Of a DNA stretch of 64,000 nucleotides, positions 45,485 to 54,445 are shown piece by piece. This stretch comes from Roseateles oligotrophus (GTDB lineage Bacteria > Pseudomonadota > Gammaproteobacteria > Burkholderiales > Burkholderiaceae_C). Location of the stretch: positions 496,001 to 560,000 of the forward strand of contig NZ_JAJIRN010000002.1 in assembly GCF_025717515.1 (NCBI RefSeq). The letters run 5' to 3'. The notes under the pieces were generated by a model. The model made no database searches, was not told the DNA's origin, and saw nothing but the letters and a program-made list of their open reading frames with translations. Position numbers and translations under genes: made by a program. Position 1 is the first letter of the stretch, and every line of letters begins with the position of its first letter.

Positions 45485-46201
45485 TCAAGTCCGGGCCAGC
45501 AGAGCGCTCAAGCCGTCCAGAATCAAATCCAGGCCGAACTCGAAGCTTTGCTGGCCGTCGTACTGGCCGCCAATCACCTGCTCGGCCAAGGCCCGCATAT
45601 GCGGGTAGCGCTCGGCCGGCAGCATCGGCAAAAAGCTCCGCGCCGCTTCGGCATAGGTGCCGGCGGCGATCGGGAACAGCAGCGCCTGCAGCGTGAAGCC
45701 ATAGATGTGGCTGTCGATGACATTGCGCGCATGGTCGGCCAGCGCATGCGAAAAGCCGGCCTCGCGCAGGCAGCCATGCGTGGCGTCAATGCTGCTCAAC
45801 ATGGCCGGACCGATATTCATGCGCGCCACAAACAACATCGTCGCCCAAGGGTGACTCATCAACACGCGGTGGGCCGACACGGCGCGCAGGCGCATCTGCG
45901 CCCGCCAGTCGCCACCATTTTGAGCCAGCGCGATCTCGGCCACCACCAGCTCCACCATGCCGTCCAGCATCGCTTCTTTATTCGCCACATGGTTGTACAG
46001 CGACATCGCCTCGACGCCCAAGGACTGCGCCAGCTTGCGCATCGACAGCGCCTCGATGCCGGCCTCATCGGCCAGCCGAACAGCGGCCAGCAAGACGCGC
46101 TCGCGGCTCAGGGGCTGGCGTGCAGTTTCTTCGGCGCCCTGCTTGGACTTGCTCGCAGCTGGCGAGCCCAAGGTCTTGCCGGGTTTGATTTCTCTTGACA
46201 T
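45485..46201 (-). CDS. TetR-family repressor (TetR_C-type)
   Basis: The 238-residue protein has a ~25-residue polar tail, then an HTH domain (RERVLLAAVRLADEAGIEAL; MRKLAQSLGVEAMSLYNHVA; NKEAMLDGMVELVV, residues ~34-92). The C-terminal ligand domain (SAHRVLMSHPWATMLFVARM; DGQQSFEFGLDLILDGLSAL) matches the TetR/TetR_C subgroup. It is divergent from a medium-chain dehydrogenase gene over 69 bp with palindromic sites between the starts, so autoregulation and control of that gene are likely. Confidence 0.9.
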   Translation of the reverse strand: MSREIKPGKTLGSPAASKSKQGAEETARQPLSRERVLLAAVRLADEAGIEALSMRKLAQSLGVEAMSLYNHVANKEAMLDGMVELVVAEIALAQNGGDWRAQMRLRAVSAHRVLMSHPWATMLFVARMNIGPAMLSSIDATHGCLREAGFSHALADHARNVIDSHIYGFTLQALLFPIAAGTYAEAARSFLPMLPAERYPHMRALAEQVIGGQYDGQQSFEFGLDLILDGLSALLART

Positions 46202-46202
46202 G

Positions 46203-46249
46203 CTTACACCGTAAGTGCGACTATAGCAACCTCATACATACAGCGTAAG
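46203..46249. promoter_or_regulatory. Paired palindromic operators for the TetR regulator
   Basis: CTTAC-ACC-GTAAG (46203-46215, perfect arms) and CATAC-AGC-GTAAG (46237-46249, one mismatch; the outer ATA/TAT also pair) lie 34 bp apart centre to centre, between the divergent starts. The spacing is about three helical turns. Confidence 0.6.
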
Positions 46250-46270
46250 TATCGCAGCAAAGACCAAGCC

Positions 46271-47281
46271 ATGAACAAGACAACGACGAAGCCCATGCTG
46301 ACGATGCAAGCCTGGGTCTGCCAGCGCTATGGCGGCCCCGAAGTGCTGGCCCTGCAAACCCGACCGCTGCCACAGCCCGGCGATCATGAAGTCCTGATCA
46401 GAATCCACGCCAGCACGGTGGCTTCCGGCGATGTGCGCGTGCGCACGCTGAAACTGCCGCGCGGCTTTGGCCTGATCGGGCGCCTGGCATTGGGCTTCAC
46501 GGGCCCGCGCCAGCCGGTGCTGGGCACCGACCTGGCAGGCGTGGTGGAGGCGGTCGGCCGAGAGGTAACAAGCTTCAAGCCGGGCGATGCGGTGATGGGC
46601 TTTGCCGGCGCGGCGATGGGCTGCCATGCCGAGTACCGGTGCCTGGATCCGCGCAAAAAGCCGCTCGTCTTGAAGCCGGCCAAGCTCGGCTTTGAGCAGG
46701 CCGCCAGCCTCTTGTTCGGCGGCATGACGGCGCTGCACTACTTGCGCAAGGCCGAACTCAAGGCCGGTGAGAAGATCTTGGTGATAGGCGCTTCGGGCGC
46801 GGTGGGCACGGCCTTTGTGCAGTTGGCACGCCACTTGGGCGCCGAGGTCACGGGTGTGTGCAGCGGCGCGAATGTCGATCTGGTGCGGTCCTTGGGCGCG
46901 GCCCGGGTGATCGACTACCGGAACGAGGATTTCACGCAATCAGCCGGACGCTTCGACGTCATCGCCGACACGGTAGGCGCTAGCAACTTTGCCGCCTGCT
47001 GCCCGGTCCTGAACGAAGGCGGGCGCTACCTCTCGGTGGCCGGTGGCCTGCCCGATCTGCTCGCGCGGCCTCGGGGCAGCAAGCGCTCGATCGGTGGCCC
47101 GGCAGCGGAATTGCCGGCCGACATTCAGCAACTCGCTCGCCTGGCCGAACAAGGCGTCTTGCAGCCGGTCATCGACCGCAGCTTCGCCTTCGAAGAGGCG
47201 GCGGCGGCCCATGCCTATGTGGAGACCGGCCGCAAGCGCGGGGCGGTGCTGCTGAACTTTGACAGCCTGACGCGGGCGTAG
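46271..47281 (+). CDS. NAD(P)-dependent medium-chain alcohol dehydrogenase/quinone reductase
   Basis: The 336 residues follow the MDR fold: a catalytic N-terminal domain (WVCQRYGGPEVLALQTRPLP; RQPVLGTDLAGVVEAVGREV), then a Rossmann domain with ILVIGASGAVGTAFVQLARH (~residues 170-189). FDVIADTVGASNFAACCPVL and a C-terminal FEEAAAAHAYVETGRKRGAV follow. The zinc-binding cysteine loop is not evident, placing it near zinc-free quinone oxidoreductases. It is divergently paired with the TetR gene and probably de-repressed by an electrophile or quinone. Confidence 0.88.
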   Translation: MNKTTTKPMLTMQAWVCQRYGGPEVLALQTRPLPQPGDHEVLIRIHASTVASGDVRVRTLKLPRGFGLIGRLALGFTGPRQPVLGTDLAGVVEAVGREVTSFKPGDAVMGFAGAAMGCHAEYRCLDPRKKPLVLKPAKLGFEQAASLLFGGMTALHYLRKAELKAGEKILVIGASGAVGTAFVQLARHLGAEVTGVCSGANVDLVRSLGAARVIDYRNEDFTQSAGRFDVIADTVGASNFAACCPVLNEGGRYLSVAGGLPDLLARPRGSKRSIGGPAAELPADIQQLARLAEQGVLQPVIDRSFAFEEAAAAHAYVETGRKRGAVLLNFDSLTRA

Positions 47282-47298
47282 ACGTAGACGTAGACGTA
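47278..47298. repeat. Hexamer tandem repeat at a stop codon
   Basis: GTAGAC is repeated three and a half times and includes the TAG stop of the dehydrogenase. It lies in the 28-bp gap to the convergent EAL gene. Confidence 0.8.
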
Positions 47299-47309
47299 AG
47301 CGCAGGCAA

Positions 47310-50300
47310 TCAAGCCTGCCGCAGCGCAAGCTGCTCGAACTCGGCCACCGGCAAGGGCCGGCCGAACAAATAGCCCTGATAGGCATGACAGCCCTGTGCG
47401 GCCAGAAAGTCGCGCTGCGCCTCGGTTTCCACGCCCTCGGCGATCACCGACAGACCCAGGCTGCCGGCCAGCGCAATCACCATCTTGGCGATCACGGCGT
47501 CATTGGCATCGACCAGCAGATCGCGGATAAAACTCTGGTCGATCTTGAGTTGGTCCAAGGGCAGCCGCTTCAAATAAGACAAGGAGGAATAGCCGGTGCC
47601 GAAGTCATCCAGCGAAAAACCGACACCCTGCGCCTTCAAGGCCGTCATCTTGCTGATGATGTCTTCCACATTGGCGACCAGAATGCTCTCGGTCAACTCG
47701 AGCTTGAGCCGTTGCGGATTGGCGCCGGTGCGCGCCAGCACGGTCAAGACCTGGCTCACGAAATCGGGCTGATGAAACTGCCGCGCGCTGACATTCACCG
47801 CCACCGTCAGATGCGCCAAGTCCGGCTCTTTGGCCCAGCTTGCCAATTGCTCGCAAGCCGCCTCCAGCACCCAGGCGCCGAGCGGCAGGATCAGCCCGGT
47901 CTCCTCGGCCAGCGGGATGAAGACGGCGGGTGACACCGGGCCATGCAAGGGGTCGAGCCAGCGCAGCAAGGCCTCCACGCCGGTGATGCGCCAGCCCTGC
48001 TCGGCGCCATCCGCACCAAGGCCGCAGACCTGCGCTTGATAGTGCAGGCTGAACTGCTCGTCACGGATGGCCTCGCGCAATCTGGCATCGAGCGCCGCGC
48101 GGGCGCTCGCCACCGCCTGCATCTGCGGGTCAAAAAAGCGCAGTGTGTTGCGCCCGGCGGCCTTGGCCTGATACATGGCCAGATCGGCCCGCTTCAGCAA
48201 CTCATCAAAGCTCTCGCTGTGATCCGAAAACAGCGCAATACCGATGCTGGAACTGCTGTGATGCTCGAAGCCGTCAAGCAAAAAGGTCCAGTCGAGTGCG
48301 CTCAGGATCTTTTCGGCCACGCGCTCACTTTGGCCCACAGCGGTGTTTTCCGAATCGCTCAGGTCTGCCAGGATCACCACAAATTCGTCACCCCCCAAAC
48401 GCGCGACCGTGTCACTTTCACGCACGCAGCCGAGCAGCCGCGCCGCCACCTGCTGCAGCAGCAAATCGCCCTTGTCATGGCCGAGGGCGTCATTGAGGGT
48501 CTTGAAATGATCCAGGTCGATCAGCAGCAAGGCTCCTTCCATGCCATGCCGGGCAGCTTGGGCTTGCGCCTGCGTCATGCGGTCCGACAGCAGCCGGCGA
48601 TTCGGCAATTTGGTCAGCGGGTCAAAGTAGGCTAGGCTGCGAATCTGCTCCTCCGCCACCTTGCGCAGGGTGATGTCGGTAAAGGTGGCGACGTAATGCG
48701 TGACCCGGTCGGTATCACCCTTCACCGCCGTGATGGTGATCAACTGCGGGAAGATCTCGCCACTTTTGCGCCGGTTCCAAATTTCGCTTTGCCAGAAACC
48801 ATCGGCGCCCAGGCTTGCCCACATGGCGGCGTAGAAGGCAGCGTCGTGGCGGCCCGACTTGAGCATCCGGGGGTTTTGTCCAAGCGCCTCCTCGGCGCTG
48901 TAGCCGGTAATTTCCGTGAAGGCCCGATTGACCCGAAGAATGCGCTTGTCCGCGTCGGTGATGAAGATGCCCTCCTGCGACTCGAAGGCGGTGGCGGCAA
49001 TCCGTTGCGCCTCTTCGGCCAGCTTGCGGGCGCTGATATTGCGGGTGATGCCGTGAAAGCCGGTGGTGCAGCCCTGCTCGTCGCGCGTCGGCGTGCTGAG
49101 TATTTCCGTCCAGATCAGGCTGCCGTCTTTGCAGCGCTGCTGCACCTCGAAGCTGATCGTGTTGGACCTGGCTTCTTTTGTATCCGCGCGCTGGCGAAAC
49201 AATTTGGTGACCGCCGCGATCCCTTCCTCCGTGTACAGATCAAACACATGGTGGCCAATCACCTCTTCGGCGGGGAAGCCGCGCATACGCTCATCGGCGG
49301 GGCTGATATAGGTGAAGACGTTGTTGCGGTCGAGCTTCCAGGCCACATCGGAGACGTCTTCGGTCAATAGACGGTAATGCGCTTCGCTCTCGAGCAGCTT
49401 TTGCGCCACCTGATGCTTCTCGATGGCAATGCTCGCCAAATGGGCGGATTGCTCAATCAAAAGCAGGTCGGCCGGCAAGGGTCTATGCACTTGGCGGTGG
49501 TACATGGCAAGCGTGCCCAGCACCAGGCCGGACGAGGAAAGAATCGGCTGCGACCAACAAGCCGCCAGACCGGCACTGGCCGCGAGGGACTTGTACGGCG
49601 CCCAATACGGGTGGTTCTGGATGTCCTCAACCACGACCAAACGGCCGCTGAACGCCGCCGCGCCACATGAGCCCACCTCCGGGCCGATTTGAACGCCCTC
49701 CAGTGCGGCGTTATAAAACACCGGCAGACTGGGAGCCACCACCTGGCCCAGGTGTTGGCCCTCTTCGTCCAGCAACAAAACGCTGCAAAGCATTTCGGGG
49801 TGCAACTGTTCAAGCCCGCGCACCAGTGCCTCAAGCATGGCGGGCAAGCTCAGATTGCCCGCCAGCAATTCCAATATATGGCTGCGAAACTGCTCGACGT
49901 TTCGGATCAGTTTGCGCTCAAGATCGATCTGCTGCAGTTCGCCTTGGGTCTGCGCCAACAAGCCGAGCACACTGTTCTCACTCTCATCGCGCAACTCGAT
50001 GCGGCCGGAAAAGTCGCCGCTGCCGATGCGGCTGAGGTGGCGGTGGATTTCCTCGACGGGCCCGCCCAGGGTGCTGCGCAAAACCCTGCCGGCCCGCCAC
50101 AGCATGAAGATAAGACCCAGGCCGACCGTGATCGCCAGCAAGCGCAGGGCTAGCGCCACGCGTTCGGCCGAACTCACCGAAATCAGCGTTCGCTCGTCCA
50201 GCATGGTCTGGAAGTCCTGGATCGGCTGCATGATGGCCGCCTTGGCCTGCACATAGGCTTGATCAAACAACATCGGGATGGCTTCGGCGCCGCCGGCCTC

Positions 50301-50777
50301 GGCCAGGCGCATCGCGGCGATTTCCCTTTCGGCCAGACGGTTCGAGTTGGCCTCGGCCAGTGCCAGCTTTTGCAACTCTTGTTCAGTGAAACCGGCCCGC
50401 AGCATGCGCTGCTGCAGGGCGCTTGCGACACCCTCGCCACCCTCGCTGCGCGGCCCATTGGCCAGCACCAGATCCCAATAGACAAACTCGTAGTGGGCCG
50501 GACGGGCCTTCTTGCCGCTGCGGATGTCCAGAATCTCCTGGTAATACTGCCGGTATCTGGCTTCTCGGGTGACCACATAGGAGCGCGCCATGCGGGTCAG
50601 GTCATCGGAGGAGCGGCGCAACTCATCGCTAAGCAAGAAAGACTGCTGGCGCCGCGCGTTAGCCAGATCGATCTGCTTTTCCGCACGCACATAGAGGCCG
50701 AAGACCAAGGCGAAAGCCAAGAGCAGGCCCACCAATCGCCAGACTTCTCGAGAAAATGATGAAGGTCGGTTCAACAT
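47310..50777 (-). CDS. Membrane GAF-PAS-PAS-GGDEF-EAL cyclic-di-GMP protein
   Basis: The 1155-residue protein has a membrane helix at ~12-32, a ~170-residue periplasmic helical sensor, a second helix at ~208-228, a HAMP-like linker, a GAF domain (~310-460), two PAS domains (~480-590 and ~600-720), GGDEF (~735-895) and EAL (~910-1150). The diguanylate cyclase site is intact (RLGGDEFVVI). The phosphodiesterase site is also intact (GVEALLRWLDP; ELTESILV; LDDFGTGYSSLSYLKRLPLD; EGVETEAQ). It may therefore make or degrade cyclic-di-GMP. It is monocistronic. Confidence 0.95.
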   Translation of the reverse strand: MLNRPSSFSREVWRLVGLLLAFALVFGLYVRAEKQIDLANARRQQSFLLSDELRRSSDDLTRMARSYVVTREARYRQYYQEILDIRSGKKARPAHYEFVYWDLVLANGPRSEGGEGVASALQQRMLRAGFTEQELQKLALAEANSNRLAEREIAAMRLAEAGGAEAIPMLFDQAYVQAKAAIMQPIQDFQTMLDERTLISVSSAERVALALRLLAITVGLGLIFMLWRAGRVLRSTLGGPVEEIHRHLSRIGSGDFSGRIELRDESENSVLGLLAQTQGELQQIDLERKLIRNVEQFRSHILELLAGNLSLPAMLEALVRGLEQLHPEMLCSVLLLDEEGQHLGQVVAPSLPVFYNAALEGVQIGPEVGSCGAAAFSGRLVVVEDIQNHPYWAPYKSLAASAGLAACWSQPILSSSGLVLGTLAMYHRQVHRPLPADLLLIEQSAHLASIAIEKHQVAQKLLESEAHYRLLTEDVSDVAWKLDRNNVFTYISPADERMRGFPAEEVIGHHVFDLYTEEGIAAVTKLFRQRADTKEARSNTISFEVQQRCKDGSLIWTEILSTPTRDEQGCTTGFHGITRNISARKLAEEAQRIAATAFESQEGIFITDADKRILRVNRAFTEITGYSAEEALGQNPRMLKSGRHDAAFYAAMWASLGADGFWQSEIWNRRKSGEIFPQLITITAVKGDTDRVTHYVATFTDITLRKVAEEQIRSLAYFDPLTKLPNRRLLSDRMTQAQAQAARHGMEGALLLIDLDHFKTLNDALGHDKGDLLLQQVAARLLGCVRESDTVARLGGDEFVVILADLSDSENTAVGQSERVAEKILSALDWTFLLDGFEHHSSSSIGIALFSDHSESFDELLKRADLAMYQAKAAGRNTLRFFDPQMQAVASARAALDARLREAIRDEQFSLHYQAQVCGLGADGAEQGWRITGVEALLRWLDPLHGPVSPAVFIPLAEETGLILPLGAWVLEAACEQLASWAKEPDLAHLTVAVNVSARQFHQPDFVSQVLTVLARTGANPQRLKLELTESILVANVEDIISKMTALKAQGVGFSLDDFGTGYSSLSYLKRLPLDQLKIDQSFIRDLLVDANDAVIAKMVIALAGSLGLSVIAEGVETEAQRDFLAAQGCHAYQGYLFGRPLPVAEFEQLALRQA

Positions 50778-50887
50778 CGGCGGCTGCGCTTCCTTTGCCG
50801 GACAGAATAACCGAAGCGCGAGGCAGGCTTGTCGGTGAATGCTTGCGTCCGGCCAAGCCCCGGCCAGGCTGCTGCGAAACTCTCACC

Positions 50888-52237
50888 ATGACGACCCAAA
50901 ACACCCAGTCCCTCGCGCTACCCGCACCGGTCAGTTTCTGGCAAGCCTTCGCCTTCTGGCTCAAGCTGGGATTCATTAGCTTTGGCGGCCCGGCCGGGCA
51001 GATCGCCATCATGCATGCCGAGTTAGTCGAGCGGCGCCATTGGATCAGCGAAAAGCGCTTTCTGCATGCGCTGAACTACTGCATGCTGCTGCCTGGGCCA
51101 GAGGCACAGCAACTCGCCACCTATATCGGCTGGCTGATGCACCGCACGCGCGGCGGCATCGTCGCCGGTGCCTTGTTCGTGCTGCCCTCGCTGTTCATCC
51201 TGATCGCGCTGTCCTGGATCTATATGCGCTTTGGTGAGCTGCCTGTCGTGGCCGGCATCTTTTACGGCCTCAAGCCCGCCGTCACCGCGCTGGTGCTGCA
51301 TGCAGCGCACCGCATCGGCGGCCGAGCGCTGAAAAACCGCTGGATGTGGGGCATTGCCGCGCTGGCGTTTGTGGCGGTCTTTGCCTTCGACGCGCCCTTC
51401 CCGGTCATCGTGCTGGTGGCCGCCCTGATCGGCGGCGCGGGGGCTCGCTGGGCGCCCCAGGTATTTGCGCTCGGCGGTGGCCATGCTGCCGCCAAGACCG
51501 GCTACGGCCCGGCGCTGATTGACGACGACACGCCTACACCGGTGCATGCGCAATTCACCGGCAGCCGCCTGATTCGGGTGTTAGCCATCGGTGCGAGCCT
51601 ATGGCTGACCGGCATGGGCTGGCTTTTGCTGACGCAAGGTCTGGACGGCTTGCTGACGCAGATGGGCTGGTTCTTTACCAAGGCCGCGCTACTGACCTTT
51701 GGCGGCGCCTACGCCGTGCTGCCCTATGTCTATCAGGGCGCGGTTGAGCAATTCCAATGGTTGAGCGCCACGCAAATGATCGACGGCCTGGCGCTGGGCG
51801 AGACGACGCCCGGCCCGCTGATCATGGTGCTCGCTTTTGTCGGCTTTGTCGGCGCCTGGCTGCAGCCGGTATTCGGCGCCGACAGCTTGTTTTTGTCGGG
51901 CGCCGTGGCGGCCACCGTCGTCACCTACTTCACCTTTTTGCCGTCCTTCGTTTTCATCCTTGCCGGCGGGCCGTTGGTCGAAGCCACCCATGGCAAGCTC
52001 GGCTTTACCGCGCCGCTGTCGGCCATCACGGCGGCGGTGGTCGGCGTCATCGTCAACTTGGCCTTGTTCTTTGCCTACCATGTGCTCTGGCCCAAGGGAT
52101 TTAGCGGCCCCTTCGACGCGATGTCGGCGCTGATCGCGTTGGCCGCCATGCTGGCACTGTTTCGCTTCAAGCTTGGCGTGCTGCCCTTGCTGGGCGCCTG
52201 CGCGGCGCTGGGTTTGGCTGCGACGGCCTTAACGTAG
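50888..52237 (+). CDS. chrA: Chromate transporter, long-chain CHR family
   Basis: A 449-residue inner-membrane protein made of two homologous CHR halves. The first half opens AFAFWLKLGFISFGGPAGQI and has LPGPEAQQLATYIGWL. The second opens GWFFTKAALLTFGGAYAVLP and has LALGETTPGPLIMVLAFVGF. These are the classical chromate-efflux motifs. The start at 50888 is chosen at MTTQNTQSLALPAPVSFWQA because the upstream extension lacks features. No chrB regulator adjoins it. Its 3' end overlaps the convergent DUF2799 gene by 9 bp. Confidence 0.94.
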   Translation: MTTQNTQSLALPAPVSFWQAFAFWLKLGFISFGGPAGQIAIMHAELVERRHWISEKRFLHALNYCMLLPGPEAQQLATYIGWLMHRTRGGIVAGALFVLPSLFILIALSWIYMRFGELPVVAGIFYGLKPAVTALVLHAAHRIGGRALKNRWMWGIAALAFVAVFAFDAPFPVIVLVAALIGGAGARWAPQVFALGGGHAAAKTGYGPALIDDDTPTPVHAQFTGSRLIRVLAIGASLWLTGMGWLLLTQGLDGLLTQMGWFFTKAALLTFGGAYAVLPYVYQGAVEQFQWLSATQMIDGLALGETTPGPLIMVLAFVGFVGAWLQPVFGADSLFLSGAVAATVVTYFTFLPSFVFILAGGPLVEATHGKLGFTAPLSAITAAVVGVIVNLALFFAYHVLWPKGFSGPFDAMSALIALAAMLALFRFKLGVLPLLGACAALGLAATALT

Positions 52238-52840
52238 ATTACTCAACGAAAACTCGGCCGAACGCAGCTCGTCGCGCTTGCGGCGCAGGCGGCGATCGGT
52301 CTCGCTGAGGTCGTTGCGAATATCACGGCGCTCGTCGTCGATCGCTTTGCGAATCGCCTTGCGCTGCTCATCGGTCGTCGCATCCGCCAGGCGCTTTTCC
52401 TCGCTGCGGTTGACATCGCGCAGCCGGCGCTCGAGGTTTTCAATCCGCCCGTCCAGGCTAGACACCTCGTTGCGCAAATCCCAGACATAGCGTGCTGATT
52501 CATAACGCTGCAAAAATTCGGCATGTGTTTCAGGCGGGCAAACACCGCCATAAAAGCCGCCACTCAGGCCGACACGCAAGGCGTTATCAGGGCGGCAGTA
52601 GCTGAGCAAACCTTGATCTCGCCCTTTTTGATAGGCCTGGGTGTCGACGCTGACGCCGACCTTGGCGCAATCAGCGGCCCGGTCACTGAGTTGCCCCAAG
52701 GTTCGACCGTCCATGCCGTCTCGCTGACCAATCTGCCCCCAGTCGGCGACCTTGCATTCCTCGGGCGACATGGTCGCGCAGGAAGTCAGCAACAGACCGA
52801 ACAATGGGGCCAGGGCCAAGCGCCCGAACGTTGTCAACAT
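52229..52840 (-). CDS. DUF2799 lipoprotein
   Basis: From ATG 52840 (AGGAG upstream) the 203-residue protein has a lipoprotein signal ending LLLTSCATMS, with the lipobox cysteine near residue 21. SPEECKVADWGQIGQRDGMD and AYQKGRDQGLLSYCRPDNAL identify the DUF2799 family. A C-terminal ~90-residue heptad-like stretch of alternating Arg/Glu/Asp (ENLERRLRDVNRSEEKRLAD; RRLRRKRDELRSAE) predicts a long coiled coil. It is probably anchored to a membrane facing the periplasm. Function is unknown. Confidence 0.9.
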   Translation of the reverse strand: MLTTFGRLALAPLFGLLLTSCATMSPEECKVADWGQIGQRDGMDGRTLGQLSDRAADCAKVGVSVDTQAYQKGRDQGLLSYCRPDNALRVGLSGGFYGGVCPPETHAEFLQRYESARYVWDLRNEVSSLDGRIENLERRLRDVNRSEEKRLADATTDEQRKAIRKAIDDERRDIRNDLSETDRRLRRKRDELRSAEFSLSNLR

Positions 52841-52905
52841 AAGCAGCTCCTGATGTAAATATCTGCTTTTCAATTTTAGGGTGCGCTGGCTTCTCAAACA
52901 GCCGC

Positions 52906-53601
52906 TCACGGCGCCAAGTCAAAGCGATGGCTCAATCGAAATGCCTGGCCCGCCTCGCGCTGCTCAAAGATGCAGATCGAATCGCAGCGCAGCGGCTGCG
53001 CCAGCGCCGGCGCGAACAGGGCCTGCAAGCGCGCCAGCAGCGCCTCGGCCTGCGGGCTTGCTTGCGGGCCTTGTTGTGCCTGCTGCTCAAAAACAGAGTT
53101 AGTCAGCGTCATGTGAAAACGCCAGCGCTGTAGCACATGCGGATAGCCCCAGCACTGCATGAGAGCCTCTTGCTCAGCGTCCAGCCCGACCGATCTGCGC
53201 TTGAGCAGCTCGGCCTCGGCGGGTGGCCGGCGAAAACCGTCCAGCTCGCTGACGCAGGCATCCGCCAGGCGCCACAGCGGATGCGCGGGCGCAATCTGGG
53301 GCTGCGGCCGCAAAGCCACGAAGCCCTGCAGCCTCGCCACCCGCAAGACCGGCATGTCGAAAGCGCGATGAGCCCAGGCCAGGCGCTGGGTTGCCCGCAG
53401 CAACTCGGCCTCGCTGCAACCCTCCGCCAATCTGAACGGCGGCTTCAGCGTCGCGTGAAAACCATACAGCGCCGGCTCGCTGATCGGTGCGACGGATGGG
53501 TCCTGTGACAGCCATTGCTCGCCCAGCTGCGCCAGCGCATGCGCGGGCTCGGGCGCCCAATAAATGGCATAACGAAGCGGGCTTGCGGGTCCGGCGTTCA
53601 T
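52906..53601 (-). CDS. DUF1045 2H-phosphoesterase of the phosphonate locus
   Basis: The 231 residues show two H-x-T motifs, GFHATLKPPF (~residues 47-56) and RFHMTLTNSVFEQQ (~160-173), the hallmark of the 2H phosphoesterase superfamily (cyclic phosphodiesterase/RNA-ligase-like fold). LRYAIYWAPEPAHALAQLGE at the start and the ending ICIFEQREAGQAFRLSHRF match DUF1045, which recurs in bacterial phn operons. It follows phnF with a 4-bp overlap. A cyclic phosphodiesterase step of phosphonate breakdown is plausible here, because no phnP gene is seen. Confidence 0.85.
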   Translation of the reverse strand: MNAGPASPLRYAIYWAPEPAHALAQLGEQWLSQDPSVAPISEPALYGFHATLKPPFRLAEGCSEAELLRATQRLAWAHRAFDMPVLRVARLQGFVALRPQPQIAPAHPLWRLADACVSELDGFRRPPAEAELLKRRSVGLDAEQEALMQCWGYPHVLQRWRFHMTLTNSVFEQQAQQGPQASPQAEALLARLQALFAPALAQPLRCDSICIFEQREAGQAFRLSHRFDLAP

Positions 53602-54368
53602 GGCCGCTCCCAGCCGTCCGGCCCGACCGTCAGCTGCACCGCATCGGCCGCGAACAAGGTATGGCCCGCCTCGACGGGCTGGCCGGCCGCGTCCACATTG
53701 CTGTAGTCCACCACCAGCACCGGCTGAGTGACCGGGCGGGCCAAGGCATCGGCTTCTTCTTGGCTGGGCAGGCGGGCGGAGATGACGCTGCGCGCGCGGG
53801 TGTAATCGGCCACGCCCAGTTCGGCCAGGGCGGCGGTGATGCTGCCCAGTCTTGCGAAGGCTTCGGCCATAGCCCCCAAGCGCGGCAGCGGGTAGGCGGC
53901 GCAGCTCAGGCTGACCGGGCGGCCGCGCACCAAGGCGCGTGTGCTCATCTGCAGCACCAGCGTGCGCGGGTTAACTCGCAGCCCACTGGCCCAGCGGCTG
54001 CCGGCGGCGCATTCTTGCTGAGCCAGCAGTTCACGCTTGCCCTGCTCGCCGGCCTCGGCCAGGTTCTCACTCATGCGGGTGCGGCGCTGCAAGGCATAGT
54101 CCAGCACCAGCTCGCGCACAAAGGTGCCGCTGCCATGGCGCACCTGCACAAAACCTTCGCGTGCCAGCGCCTGCATCGCCTGGCGCAGCGTGTGACGGTT
54201 GACCTGGAATCGCTCGGCCAAGGCGGATTCATTCGGCAAGCGTGAGCCGGGCGCAAAAACGCCTTGCACAATCTCGGCGCGCAGCGCCGCCGCAATGGCT
54301 TCCCAACGCTTGCTCAGCGGCGCGGCAGCCGGGCTGGGCGCCAAGAACTCGGGCTCTTCATTCAACAT
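53598..54368 (-). CDS. phnF: PhnF-type GntR repressor of phosphonate use
   Basis: The 256-residue protein has an N-terminal winged helix of the GntR/HutC family (AAALRAEIVQGVFAPGSRLP; NESALAERFQVNRHTLRQAM; VRHGSGTFVRELVLDYAL, residues ~26-112) and a UTRA effector domain (VLQMSTRALVRGRPVSLSCA; DYTRARSVISARLPSQEEAD). Its position, divergent from phnG and upstream of the phosphonate-linked DUF1045 gene, supports PhnF. It probably represses phnGHIJ... by binding the palindrome in the 77-bp divergent gap. Confidence 0.9.
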   Translation of the reverse strand: MLNEEPEFLAPSPAAAPLSKRWEAIAAALRAEIVQGVFAPGSRLPNESALAERFQVNRHTLRQAMQALAREGFVQVRHGSGTFVRELVLDYALQRRTRMSENLAEAGEQGKRELLAQQECAAGSRWASGLRVNPRTLVLQMSTRALVRGRPVSLSCAAYPLPRLGAMAEAFARLGSITAALAELGVADYTRARSVISARLPSQEEADALARPVTQPVLVVDYSNVDAAGQPVEAGHTLFAADAVQLTVGPDGWERP

Positions 54369-54425
54369 GATTTGATTTGGTCAAGAAACTGTCACCGGCC
54401 GCTGTGATACTGGGCGCATCTTAAA

Positions 54426-54439
54426 GTCGTCTAGATGAC
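54426..54439. promoter_or_regulatory. phnF: Candidate PhnF operator upstream of phnG
   Basis: GTC-G-TCTAGA-T-GAC is palindromic except for one outer mismatched pair and ends 6 bp before the phnG start. HutC-subfamily GntR proteins favour a TCTAGA core, so this is the natural PhnF site. Confidence 0.55.
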
Positions 54440-54445
54440 ATCCTC

